Shown: in pieces, positions 26,547 to 35,199 of the stretch | Layout: every line of letters starts with the position of its first letter | Numbering within the stretch: position 1 is the first letter of the stretch | Source of the DNA: Bacteroidota bacterium | Lineage (GTDB): Bacteria > Bacteroidota > Bacteroidia > Chitinophagales > Chitinophagaceae | DNA length: 42,679 nt | NCBI GenBank assembly: GCA_013288285.1 | Contig: JABDCE010000016.1 | Location: 1 to 42,679, forward strand | Reading direction: 5' to 3' | The notes under the pieces: model-generated | Told to the model about the DNA's origin: nothing | Seen by the model: only the letters and a program-made list of their open reading frames with translations | The model's database searches: none | Made by a program: the position numbers and the translations under genes

Positions 26547-27473
26547 ATGAAAGAGATCGTTGGCATTACCGGGGGAACAGGATTTGTAGGCGGCCATCTA
26601 TCCCGGCTGCTGCTGAATGAAGGACATAGGGTGATCATTTTCACACGACATATACCGGTAAAGACTGTCGGAGACCAAATTAGCTACGCCCATCTTGATG
26701 CGGAAAAAGGCAAGTGCGACCTCCAGGCACTAAAACAAGTGACAGTGATGATAAACCTGGCCGGCGCAGGAATAGCCGATAAACGATGGACCGCAGCACG
26801 AAAGAAAGAAATTGTGGACAGCCGTGTAGCCACTACCAATTTCCTGGTCAAACAACTGAAAGCCTTCGCGCCTGACTGCACCATCTATATATCCTCCTCG
26901 GCCACCGGCTACTATGGGCCAGACAAGGTCGGCGGCGCTCCCTTCACCGAGGCGGCGCCTCCTTACAATGACTTCCTGGGAGATACCTGTAGCCAATGGG
27001 AAACCGCTAGCCAGGAAGCCGCCTCATTTTTAAGAACCGTTATTTTACGATTCGGCGTTGTACTCGGTAAAGAAAGCGGTGCATTCCCAAAGTTTGCTGC
27101 GCCGTTGTCATTCGGCATCATGCCCCTATTGGGCGGCGGCGCACAGATGATGAGTTGGATTGAGGTAAACGATCTCGCCCGCCTTATACTATTTGCAATG
27201 GAGCAGCGGCAGCTATCCGGCATATACAATGCGGTGGCGCCAAACCCCGTTACCTACCGGCAACTTAGCTCCACTATAGCCTCTGCCAAACGCAGCCTCA
27301 GCATCCCGTTGCCTGTCCCTGCTTTCTTACTAAAGATGGCTTTAGGTGAATTAAGCACTGAACTATTAAAAAGCTGTACGGCCAGCGCGCAGAAAACACT
27401 CAGCACTGGTTTCTCATTTCACTGCCCTGACATTACCAGTGCAGTGAACGCTATATTATCAGTGCAGAAGTAA
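26547..27473 (+). CDS. TIGR01777 family NAD-dependent epimerase/oxidoreductase
   Basis: The 308-residue protein is a short-chain dehydrogenase-type Rossmann protein of the YfcH/TIGR01777 family. The nucleotide-binding loop is GGTGFVGG at residues 9-16. Later features are NLAGAGIADKRW, SSSATGYYG containing the tyrosine of the catalytic motif, GVVLGKESGAF and the C-terminal DUF1731 segment (VPAFLLKMALGE, LLKSCTASAQKTLSTGF). Family members are often linked to envelope or cell-division genes, but the substrate is unknown. It converges on the ABC exporter gene with a 5-bp gap. Confidence 0.92.
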   Translation: MKEIVGITGGTGFVGGHLSRLLLNEGHRVIIFTRHIPVKTVGDQISYAHLDAEKGKCDLQALKQVTVMINLAGAGIADKRWTAARKKEIVDSRVATTNFLVKQLKAFAPDCTIYISSSATGYYGPDKVGGAPFTEAAPPYNDFLGDTCSQWETASQEAASFLRTVILRFGVVLGKESGAFPKFAAPLSFGIMPLLGGGAQMMSWIEVNDLARLILFAMEQRQLSGIYNAVAPNPVTYRQLSSTIASAKRSLSIPLPVPAFLLKMALGELSTELLKSCTASAQKTLSTGFSFHCPDITSAVNAILSVQK

Positions 27474-27478
27474 ATTTC

Positions 27479-29272
27479 TTACGCCAATACTCTCTTGCCT
27501 GCCCCTTCTTTCCGCTCACCTATCTGCTGGCGCCACATAGCGTAGTACAACCCCTTTTCTTCGAGCAGTGTATGATGCGTACCTGTTTCTATAACCTGTC
27601 CCTTTTCCAGCACATAGATACGGTCTGCATGCATAATGGTCGACAGTCTGTGGGCGATCATAATAGTGATGTGCTGCCTTTGCGAAGTGATGCTTCTTAT
27701 CGTAGTAGATATCTCGTCTTCGGTGAGTGAGTCAAGTGCAGAGGTAGCTTCATCAAATATCATAAGGCGTGGTTTGCGCAGCAATGCACGCGCTATGGAT
27801 ATACGCTGGCGCTCACCACCCGAAAGTTTCAGACCACCCTCGCCTATCATGGTGTCGAGGCCCTTTTCCGCACGCGACAACAGGTTCTGACAGGAAGCTT
27901 GCTGTAGCGCAGCATTTATATCCGCCTCAGTTGCCGATGGATTTACGAACAGAAGATTTTCTTTAATAGTGCCGGAGAATAGCTGTGGGTCCTGCGTTAC
28001 AAGGCCCATCTCGCGCCGCAACTCTTCATAATCAATATTGGCTTCGTCATGGCCGTTGTAAAGAATATGACCCTTGATCGGATGGTACAGGCCCACCAAC
28101 AGTTTCACAAGGGTTGTTTTACCACTGCCCGAAGGGCCAACAAATGCCACCGTTTCGCCCAGCTTCACATTGAAGCTAATACCATCCAGCGCTGGCCGTG
28201 AAGAACTGTTGTGCTTAAAGGTCACATCATTGAATTTCACTTCCTCGATCCCGTTTATCGCTTCCGGATTTTCAGGAGTGAATTCAACCGGCTTTTTGAA
28301 CAAGTCCTGTATATTGTTGAGACTGGCTTCAGCTTCACGATAAGACAGTATCACGTTGCCTATTTCCTGCATAGGGCCAAAAATGAAGAAAGAGAAAAAA
28401 GTAAGGCTAAGATATTGACCGGCGTTAATGGTTGTCCCATAAACAAAGAAAAGCAGGCACATCACAATCACCTGCTGCAAAAAATTGACAAAGGTCCCCT
28501 GGATGAATGATATAGTGCGTATGCTGCGCACTTTCTTCAGCTCCAGTTGTAGTATCTTAATGGTGGTGGCATTGAGCCTGCGTATTTCCTGTTGAGTAAG
28601 CCCCAGGCTTTTCACGAGTTCTATATTACGTAGCGATTCCGTAGTAGAGCCGGCAAGTTGGTTGGTTTCTCTGACGATATTTTTCTGTACTGTCTTTATT
28701 TTTTTGCTCAAAGCGCTGGTAAGAAAACCCAGCACCGCTGCACCGCCAAGATAGACCAACGGCAGGTAATGGCTGATGGGAAAGGTATACACAATGACGA
28801 AGACGATGCCTACGATAGTAGGCAGCAGCACGTTGAAAAAAGCGTTGATGAACTTTTCGCAATCAGCCCGCACTTTCTGCAAAACTGAAAGTGTCTGCCC
28901 GCTGCTCTGATCTTCAAAATCCTGGTAAGGCAAACGCAAAGCATGGCGAAGACCATCAGTATACAGCCGTGCCCCGAATTTCTGAATGACCACATTCACC
29001 ACATAATCCTGGAAGTTCTTAGCAATCCTGGAAACCATAGCAAAGCCCATAATGAGGCCTACCAAACGCAATGCAAGGTGGTAAAAGGCCGTTTCAGTTC
29101 TGGGTATGTGGCCCGCCAGGTCATAAGAGTGCGGATGGTTGACCAACAGATTCAGAATCTTACCCGATACGATAGGGTTAAGCAGGGAAAAACTTTGGTT
29201 GATTGCCGCCAGCACTACAGCGAGGAAGATCATCAGCTTGTAACGGCTGAGATATTGCATCAGTAATTTCAT
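27479..29272 (-). CDS. ABC exporter half-transporter (fused permease and ATPase)
   Basis: The 597-residue protein has an N-terminal six-helix type I exporter domain (about residues 10-310) and a C-terminal ATPase. The ATPase shows Walker A GPSGSGKTTLVKLL near residue 378, Q-loop LVTQDPQLFSG, the signature LSGGERQRISIARALL, Walker B LMIFDEATSALDS and the switch histidine in IAHRLS. Such proteins dimerise and export lipids, peptides or drugs (MsbA-like). The substrate is not evident. It is monocistronic. A TAnnTTTG-like element lies just 5 bp upstream of its ATG. Confidence 0.93.
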   Translation of the reverse strand: MKLLMQYLSRYKLMIFLAVVLAAINQSFSLLNPIVSGKILNLLVNHPHSYDLAGHIPRTETAFYHLALRLVGLIMGFAMVSRIAKNFQDYVVNVVIQKFGARLYTDGLRHALRLPYQDFEDQSSGQTLSVLQKVRADCEKFINAFFNVLLPTIVGIVFVIVYTFPISHYLPLVYLGGAAVLGFLTSALSKKIKTVQKNIVRETNQLAGSTTESLRNIELVKSLGLTQQEIRRLNATTIKILQLELKKVRSIRTISFIQGTFVNFLQQVIVMCLLFFVYGTTINAGQYLSLTFFSFFIFGPMQEIGNVILSYREAEASLNNIQDLFKKPVEFTPENPEAINGIEEVKFNDVTFKHNSSSRPALDGISFNVKLGETVAFVGPSGSGKTTLVKLLVGLYHPIKGHILYNGHDEANIDYEELRREMGLVTQDPQLFSGTIKENLLFVNPSATEADINAALQQASCQNLLSRAEKGLDTMIGEGGLKLSGGERQRISIARALLRKPRLMIFDEATSALDSLTEDEISTTIRSITSQRQHITIMIAHRLSTIMHADRIYVLEKGQVIETGTHHTLLEEKGLYYAMWRQQIGERKEGAGKRVLA

Positions 29273-29276
29273 GTAG

Positions 29277-29284
29277 CAAAGATA
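29277..29284 (-). promoter_or_regulatory. Candidate -7 element abutting the ABC exporter start
   Basis: On the minus strand this reads TATCTTTG, matching TAnnTTTG, only 4 bases upstream of the ATG at 29272. If used, the mRNA would be leaderless or nearly so. No TTG occurs at the expected spacing, so support is weak. Confidence 0.3.
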
Positions 29285-29342
29285 AAGGGCGTAGCTACAT
29301 ATATTCCGGTGGCAATATTACTATTCCTTATAGCGCAATACA

Positions 29343-29756
29343 TCATGAATATAACGACTGTAACAACTCACCCACTTTTTTATCTATGGCCAGCGTAAAG
29401 GTATCTGTCGATACATCTTTTACGTCCATCCAGTAGGTCCGTTCATTGTCTTCATAATTCTTCAACGTTACGAATGGGTCAGCCGTTACCAGGTAGTAGA
29501 TGCTGATCACTTGCGAATTGTCGAAAGCCGACTGCTGAAAAAAATCGGTAGTGTAAAAATGTCCCCTAACAGTTACCGCTATCCCCAGTTCTTCTGCCCA
29601 CTCCCGTTTCAGGCAGTCTATGGTGCCTTCACCCCAATCCAGTCCACCGCCCGGAAACTTTATGACTTTTCTCCCCCTCACCTGTTCTTCGTTCACTAAT
29701 ATTTTGTCGCCATTCACCCAGATGCCATACACCCTTACATTAAAGCGTTTATCCAT
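29343..29756 (-). CDS. NUDIX hydrolase
   Basis: From ATG 29756 the protein has 137 residues. It contains a complete Nudix box at residues 37-59 fitting Gx5Ex7REUxEExGU (Glu43, then REWAEELGI), which binds Mg2+ for cleavage of nucleoside diphosphate-linked substrates. The surrounding sheet is typical (VYGIWVNGDKILVNEEQ, ISIYYLVTADPF). Substrate range cannot be predicted. An earlier in-frame start at 29798 would add 14 residues; ATG 29756 fits the family N-terminus better. It shares orientation with the ABC exporter, 70 bp away, but no functional link is clear. Confidence 0.9.
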   Translation of the reverse strand: MDKRFNVRVYGIWVNGDKILVNEEQVRGRKVIKFPGGGLDWGEGTIDCLKREWAEELGIAVTVRGHFYTTDFFQQSAFDNSQVISIYYLVTADPFVTLKNYEDNERTYWMDVKDVSTDTFTLAIDKKVGELLQSLYS

Positions 29757-29950
29757 ACCATGAAGATAAGTCGAATGGGCAATAAATACCGCCTGCAAAA
29801 ACTGCCCAGATAGCTATTTGATTATGAAAAATGGCCTACCACTGCAAAATATTGTATTACAACCGCTTATAATTATATTAAATAAAAATTATATTAAGAG
29901 CCCTTCCAACTATTGCAAGTATATTTTTTTATACTTAAATTGCAGATAAG

Positions 29951-29970
29951 TGTAGGTATTAATACCTACA
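29951..29970. promoter_or_regulatory. Perfect 20-bp palindrome upstream of the glycine-rich porin gene
   Basis: TGTAGGTATTAATACCTACA is identical to its own reverse complement, with no spacer, as expected of a binding site for a dimeric regulator. It lies 75 bp before the ATG at 30045 and overlaps a TACATTCG sequence (29967-29974), a one-mismatch -7 element, so a bound protein would block or modulate the promoter. Confidence 0.6.
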
Positions 29971-30044
29971 TTCGTAATGCGTTTCGATTAGAGACAAAAT
30001 TTACCAGTCATGTATTGATTTGAACGATAATCCATGATTTATTT

Positions 30045-31967
30045 ATGAACCGATCCTATAGCTACATATTACCTCCTATCATCTTAGCTATACTGCTTTG
30101 CTGCTGCAATGGTTTTGCCCAAAGCGTTTCCTTCAGCTATACCGGTTCTGTGCAAACCTACATCGTTCCAAAAGACGTTTCCAGTATTGCTATCGACATG
30201 TCGGGTGCGGCAGGCGGTTCTACGAGTATATCTGAAGGTGGCGCTGGTGGCCGTGTGCAATGTTCACTGGCGGTAACGCCCGGTGATGCGATTTATTTAT
30301 ACATGGGCGGTGCAGGACATAACTCTAAGAGCAATGGAGCAGCGGGAGGATATAATGGTGGTGGCGCGGGAAGCGAAGACGCGGGCGGCGGCGGCGGCGC
30401 TACCGATATTCGCTATCGCAGCACAGCGCTGTCAAACCGTGTGGTAGTGGCCGGTGGGGGCGGAGGCGCCTGCGGGCCCATTCTTGTTGCTGTGAGAAAT
30501 TACAACAGGGGTGGCAATGGCGGCGGCCTTACCGGAGAGATAGGTTATTACAATGGTGCAGCAAAAAAAACAGACACCACATACAACAAGCCGGGTAAGG
30601 GCGGCGATGGCTATTCAGATTACGTGGGTGGTGGCGGCGGCGGCGGTGGCTACCAAGGCGGTGCCGGTGGCAACGAAAGCGGCGGCAGTGGCGGGTCTTC
30701 TTATACCGATCCGTTACTCGCAACTTCAGTTATCCATACGCAGGGCTATAATGCGCACAGCAGCGGTGCACTCATCATCACACCGGTGATCGTTGCAAAA
30801 GAGCATACGGTACCCCAGCCCGCGCAGACAGTGCCTGAAAAAGCCGATAGCGTTTTCAAACCGCATGGCAGTGTCTATGGCTCTGTTTTCTTCGACTATA
30901 CGTACAAAGCACATGGTGATACCAGCCTGGGCGTAAGGAGCGCCAGGAGCCAGTATGCAGGGCTGCCAGCCAGTACCAGCATGTTTCAGTTCAGACGCAT
31001 TTATCTCGGTTATAACTACGAACTCAGTGAAAGATTTTCAACAGAATTTTTAATGTCTGCGGAAGATGATTATAGCTTACCGGTAAATAGCTATACAGGC
31101 GATCTGCTGAAGGATAATAAATTCGCACCGTTCATTAAGCTCGCCAACCTGCGCTGGAAAAATATTTTTAACGGCACAGACCTCGTGATAGGACAGCAAT
31201 ATACCCCGGCCTTCCACTATACCTCAGAAGCTGTTTTTGCATACCGTGATGTGCAGCGCACCATAGCCGATGTATACCATACCCCCGAGGCAGACATGGG
31301 CATAGCATTGCAGGGACATTTGTTGTCCGATAATAATTTCGGCTATCACCTGATGGTGGGCAATGGCAGTGGGGCAATACCTGCAAGCAGCACCTATAAG
31401 TGGTTCTATGCCGATGTGAATTATAAATTCTTTGACCAGAGATTGATGGTGGACCTGTATGCAGATTATAAACGCCTGGCGTGGACCGCCGACTGGCACA
31501 GCGACAGGCAGATGAGTAAACTGTTCATTGCCTATACTGTGCCTCGCTTCACGATAGGTTTCGAATCCTTCATCAACACGCTGCGCAACGATGACATAGC
31601 AACAAAATGGACCGGCGATCTCGATACCATCGATACCAAACGAATTGCATTCTCCCTGTTCGCACATGTTTCCATCTACACAGACAAGCTAAGCATACTT
31701 GTCAGCTACAACAATTATAATACAGGGGGAACAAACAACAATGCCGTTTACAGAGAGTACGACAGCCAATCTATTTATTACGACCAATGTACCCGCCAGC
31801 AACTAGTAACGGTTGCAGTCGACTATGCTCCCGCGAAAAACATCCACATCATACCTAACGTGATGTACAACCATTATGTCAACATCACCCCTGCCGATTA
31901 CGGCAGCGACAATACGGGCTATGACCTTATTTACCGCCTTACTCTGGCATACCAGCTTACCCGCTAA
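30045..31967 (+). CDS. Glycine-rich domain fused to porin-like outer-membrane beta-barrel (copy 1)
   Basis: The 640-residue protein has a signal peptide (ends CNGFAQ). A glycine-rich domain (about residues 27-245) opens with VSFSYTGSVQTYIVPKDVSS and contains many GGGG runs and the ATDIRYR and NRVVVAGGGGGACG segments, as in the Gly_rich/ALK-type family. After a short linker, residues ~285-640 form a porin-type barrel: GSVFFDYTYKAHGD, FQFRRIYLGYNYELSERF, WKNIFNGTDLVIGQQYTPAF, and the final strand YDLIYRLTLAYQLTR. The product is probably an outer-membrane channel with an attached fibrous or adhesive domain. A paralogue follows immediately. The two domains are known separately; their union is unusual. 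The substrate is unknown. Confidence 0.85.
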   Translation: MNRSYSYILPPIILAILLCCCNGFAQSVSFSYTGSVQTYIVPKDVSSIAIDMSGAAGGSTSISEGGAGGRVQCSLAVTPGDAIYLYMGGAGHNSKSNGAAGGYNGGGAGSEDAGGGGGATDIRYRSTALSNRVVVAGGGGGACGPILVAVRNYNRGGNGGGLTGEIGYYNGAAKKTDTTYNKPGKGGDGYSDYVGGGGGGGGYQGGAGGNESGGSGGSSYTDPLLATSVIHTQGYNAHSSGALIITPVIVAKEHTVPQPAQTVPEKADSVFKPHGSVYGSVFFDYTYKAHGDTSLGVRSARSQYAGLPASTSMFQFRRIYLGYNYELSERFSTEFLMSAEDDYSLPVNSYTGDLLKDNKFAPFIKLANLRWKNIFNGTDLVIGQQYTPAFHYTSEAVFAYRDVQRTIADVYHTPEADMGIALQGHLLSDNNFGYHLMVGNGSGAIPASSTYKWFYADVNYKFFDQRLMVDLYADYKRLAWTADWHSDRQMSKLFIAYTVPRFTIGFESFINTLRNDDIATKWTGDLDTIDTKRIAFSLFAHVSIYTDKLSILVSYNNYNTGGTNNNAVYREYDSQSIYYDQCTRQQLVTVAVDYAPAKNIHIIPNVMYNHYVNITPADYGSDNTGYDLIYRLTLAYQLTR

Positions 31968-32153
31968 CTTTTCTGTTTGCTACATTTACGCATAGGCAAT
32001 GCATTGTCACGGAAATATCATTTATATATTTTTAATTTATAGAATAACAAGTAAATAACTGCTTTGCTTATCAATTGTATATATTTTCGACAATTATTTA
32101 GTGCATTAATTGCACAAAATGAGGTTATTACACGCCGCGCAAATTGTCATCTT

Positions 32154-34127
32154 ATGAGTAAAAACTACCTTCTACCCCTGATTTTACTGTCTTCTATATG
32201 TAGCATTAATGTAGTTGCTCAGCCGGTTACTTTTAGTTACACCGGCAGGATACAAACTTACCTCGTCCCTAAAGATGTTACCAGCCTGGCTATCGACATG
32301 CAGGGTGCCTCAGGCGGCGCTGCCAATTATTCAAGAGGCGGCAATGGCGGCAGGTTACAATGCGCATTGACAGTGACGCCGGGTACAATACTTTATTTCA
32401 ATATAGGCGGCAGCGGATCTGCATCCACAACCATGGGAGCAAGAGGTGGCTACAATGGCGGCGGCACAGGTAGTGAAGACGGCGGTGGCGGTGGTGGCGC
32501 TTCAGATATACGCTATGGCGGCAGTGCCTTGGCAAATCGCGTGGTAGTAGCTGGTGGCGGTGGTGGCGCATGTGGTGCAGCATCGGTAACAGTTAAGAAC
32601 TATACCAGGGGTGGTGATGGCGGCAGCCCGGTGGGCGAATCAGGCTACAGTAACGGGAAGAGTGGGGCAGCCGATAATTATTATGCAGGCATAGGCGGCG
32701 CCAATACCTTTATGAGATACAACGATATACGGAGCGGAGCCGCAGGCAAAGGCGGTGACGGCTATGGTAATTATGCAGGCGGTGGTGGTGGCGGCGGCGG
32801 CTACTTCGGCGGCAATGGTGGCGACGAGAATGGAGGCGGCGGCGGCGGCTCGTATACCGACCCTGTACTGGCAACATCAGTGGTACACACACGCGGATTT
32901 AATGCCGGCGGCAACGGAGCAATGACCATTGAACCCGTATTGGCGGTGGTCGTTCAGCAACATGAGATTCTGGCAACGGATAAGCAAGCCGACGCTGATA
33001 AAATATTTGTACCCCATGGCACACTCTATGGTTCTGCTTTCAGCGACTTTGCATACAAGTCCCATGCCGACACTGTGCTGGAAGGCAGAAGCGGCATCAG
33101 CCAGTATTCCAAAGTTGCAGCAGGTACCAGCCAGTTCCAGTTCCGCCGCATCCACATCGGTTATAATTACGACATCAGCCAGCGGTTTTCCACTGAGTTC
33201 CTGCTGGCCGCTGAAGACGATTATAACCAGCCCTTAAATAATTCAGCCGGTGATCTGCTGGCAAATGGCAAGTTCGCGCCATTCATTAAACTCGCAAACC
33301 TGCGCTGGAAAAATGTATTCAAAGGCGCCGACATCGTTATCGGGCAGCAATATACGCCGGCATTTCACGCTACTACAGAAGAGGCCTGGGCTTACCGCTC
33401 CATCGCACGCACACTCACCGACATCTACCGCACAAATGAATACGACATGGGTATATCCATACAGGGTCATCTGCCCACTAATGACAATTTCGGATACAAC
33501 CTGATGGTAGGCAACGGATCGGGAGCTATGCCGGAAGCCAATGCATTCAAATGGTTCTACGGAGATGTGTACTATAAATTCCTGGACAAAAGGATGATCG
33601 TAGACTTCTTTGCCGATTATGAAAAGTTAACCTGGACATCTACCTGGCACCGCGACCGCCAGATGAACAAGATACTGGTAGCTTATTCAGTGCCTAAATA
33701 CACTATTGGCGTAGAAGCATTTGTAAACCGCCTCATGGCCGATGATATTGCTACCCGCGTTGATGGCGTCACTATAGATACTATCACTACAAAAAGGGCT
33801 GCCGTGTCTGTTTTTGTGCATGGCCGCATCTATGGAGAGAAGTTAGGCTTCTTCGCCCGCTACGACCAGTACGACTGGGGTGCAAACAACAGCAATGCCA
33901 ACGCCGTTTTCGCGTCTCATAACGAACAGACCAACTACTACGACCACAATACCAAGCAGGAAATGGCCACCTTGGGGCTCGATTTCTGCCCATATACCAA
34001 TGTGCACATTATGCCCAATCTGTGGTACAATTATTATGAGAACACGACTACCACTAATCTCGGCACAAACAATGTAGGGTACGACCTTGTATACCGCCTA
34101 ACGGTATCGTATAAGTTCACTAAATAA
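32154..34127 (+). CDS. Glycine-rich domain fused to porin-like outer-membrane beta-barrel (copy 2)
   Basis: From ATG 32154 the product is 657 residues, collinear with the upstream gene throughout: signal peptide ending INVVAQ, VTFSYTGRIQTYLVPKDVTS, glycine-rich domain to about residue 260, and the same barrel (FQFRRIHIGYNYDISQRF, GADIVIGQQYTPAF, final strand YDLVYRLTVSYKFTK). It differs by a ~15-residue insertion in the glycine domain (around NTFMRYNDIRSGAAGKG) and by ordinary divergence, so the tandem duplication is not recent. The earlier frame from 32064 was not used because it would place a non-signal segment first. The 187-bp gap contains an AT-rich leader. The copies may differ in ligand or regulation. 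Confidence 0.85.
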   Translation: MSKNYLLPLILLSSICSINVVAQPVTFSYTGRIQTYLVPKDVTSLAIDMQGASGGAANYSRGGNGGRLQCALTVTPGTILYFNIGGSGSASTTMGARGGYNGGGTGSEDGGGGGGASDIRYGGSALANRVVVAGGGGGACGAASVTVKNYTRGGDGGSPVGESGYSNGKSGAADNYYAGIGGANTFMRYNDIRSGAAGKGGDGYGNYAGGGGGGGGYFGGNGGDENGGGGGGSYTDPVLATSVVHTRGFNAGGNGAMTIEPVLAVVVQQHEILATDKQADADKIFVPHGTLYGSAFSDFAYKSHADTVLEGRSGISQYSKVAAGTSQFQFRRIHIGYNYDISQRFSTEFLLAAEDDYNQPLNNSAGDLLANGKFAPFIKLANLRWKNVFKGADIVIGQQYTPAFHATTEEAWAYRSIARTLTDIYRTNEYDMGISIQGHLPTNDNFGYNLMVGNGSGAMPEANAFKWFYGDVYYKFLDKRMIVDFFADYEKLTWTSTWHRDRQMNKILVAYSVPKYTIGVEAFVNRLMADDIATRVDGVTIDTITTKRAAVSVFVHGRIYGEKLGFFARYDQYDWGANNSNANAVFASHNEQTNYYDHNTKQEMATLGLDFCPYTNVHIMPNLWYNYYENTTTTNLGTNNVGYDLVYRLTVSYKFTK

Positions 34128-34134
34128 ATGCTGG

Positions 34135-34806
34135 TCATTTTATCCTTATCCTGATGTCCTCAAGGTTGCGGGTAGCACATTCAGGGCAGGTAGCCTTGAT
34201 ATTCGTAAATAGGATCACTGTGCCTGCTGGGGCGTCCTTGATCTGCTGCTGTACTTCCTTCGTCAGAAAAAACCCATTCACGTTTATAGTGGCGCTGCCA
34301 TTTGCATGGCTTACTTTAAAGGTGTATTGCCTTATGCTGTAGGGGTAGCTGTACAACGAATTAGGGAAGAATGCCTTCAGCGTTATTTGCGATAGTATAT
34401 CTTTTCGTTGCGCATCGCTCCGGGTTATATTTCCTAAGCGGGCCACAGGCGGCGGCACATTATCACTCTCAAACTCTACTGTCTTTATCATCCTGCCTGT
34501 TTTCCTGTACATCACCGCCAGGCGCATTCTTTTGCCTTTCTTCGGGTAGGGCATGGCCATTACAAAACTGGTATCGCCCTTTACTTCCGGGTTCCCTATC
34601 CGCAGGCTCGCGTCCAGGCTCTTCAGCTTTATATCAGTGGGTTTCAGCGTTGGGCTGTATACCCCTATTACGTTATTGCCTGCAGCAAACAACAACAGCG
34701 TGTCTTTCCGCGAGCACCACTTATTCCATAGCCGCACACTATCGGCCTGTGCGAAGCCATCCGCAGCAATGGCGAGGAGCACTATTACAAGAAGTATTCT
34801 TTTCAT
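34135..34806 (-). CDS. Secreted GldM C-terminal-like protein
   Basis: The 223-residue product has a signal peptide (ends AADGFAQ). The mature part resembles the last periplasmic domains of GldM, the T9SS/gliding motor protein: MRLAVMYRKTGRMIKTVEFE, then VPPPVARLGN, a long YSIRQYTFKVSHANGSATI strand pair, and TKEVQQQIKDAPAGTVILFTNI followed by a CPECATRNLEDIRIRI ending. GldM itself begins with a transmembrane helix and has several more domains, so this is a stand-alone secreted relative. It follows the anti-sigma-like gene by 30 bp in the same orientation, making it a candidate output or sensor of that system. Resemblance is by eye, so moderate confidence. Confidence 0.7.
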   Translation of the reverse strand: MKRILLVIVLLAIAADGFAQADSVRLWNKWCSRKDTLLLFAAGNNVIGVYSPTLKPTDIKLKSLDASLRIGNPEVKGDTSFVMAMPYPKKGKRMRLAVMYRKTGRMIKTVEFESDNVPPPVARLGNITRSDAQRKDILSQITLKAFFPNSLYSYPYSIRQYTFKVSHANGSATINVNGFFLTKEVQQQIKDAPAGTVILFTNIKATCPECATRNLEDIRIRIK

Positions 34807-34836
34807 TCCCTTCAGTTCAGTTTTTTGTCAGAGGAT

Positions 34837-35199
34837 CTACGGGATAAACTTTCTCAGCACAAGATAAGCAACAACAATGAGCAATAATACAACTGCTATT
34901 GCCACCAGGGTAAACTGGCTGGTTTGTAATGGCCGGCGTTTATGTTTCTTCGCCTGTATTGTTTTACGCAGCTTATGATTCAGTTTGTTTACCGCCGCCT
35001 TTGTCTCCGTAGGTGCCAGCCCCCGCAGCCCTTCCATGGCGTCGCTCTCCATCCCCTCTTCAGCTATCCACTTTTCCACCTCATGTTGATCACCTTCCGG
35101 CAGCTTTCCTTCCAGCCACGCCATCAGCTTATCTTCAGAGAGTTTCCCTGCTTCGTCATTGCCGGGGCCGGGGCGCAATATGTCGTTTGTTTCACTCAT
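34837..35199 (-). CDS. Anti-sigma-like single-helix membrane protein
   Basis: The 120-residue protein has an acidic cytoplasmic N-terminal region with KLSEDKLMAWLEGKLPEGDQHEVEKWI (about 19-45), which resembles the zinc-free anti-sigma domain common in Bacteroidota. A basic patch (KHKRRPLQ) and one C-terminal transmembrane helix (FTLVAIAVVLLLIVVAYLVL, about 97-116) follow, leaving only a few residues in the periplasm. Its ATG overlaps the TGA of the ECF sigma gene by 4 bp, so the two are translationally coupled in a sigma/anti-sigma pair. With almost no periplasmic sensor, any signal would have to come from another protein, possibly the secreted GldM-like product encoded next. Confidence 0.8.
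   Translation of the reverse strand: MSETNDILRPGPGNDEAGKLSEDKLMAWLEGKLPEGDQHEVEKWIAEEGMESDAMEGLRGLAPTETKAAVNKLNHKLRKTIQAKKHKRRPLQTSQFTLVAIAVVLLLIVVAYLVLRKFIP

Noticed and set aside
30529-30723. Alternative-frame open reading frames inside the glycine-rich genes (also 32398-32583 and 33787-33993)
   Set aside because: They arise from GGC/GGT codon repeats read on the other strand, giving His/Arg-rich strings with no coding signature.
32101-32115. GTGCATTAATTGCAC as a second operator upstream of the copy 2 porin gene
   Set aside because: Only 5-bp arms match around an imperfect centre, too short to separate from chance in an AT-rich leader, and it differs from the palindrome at 29951-29970.
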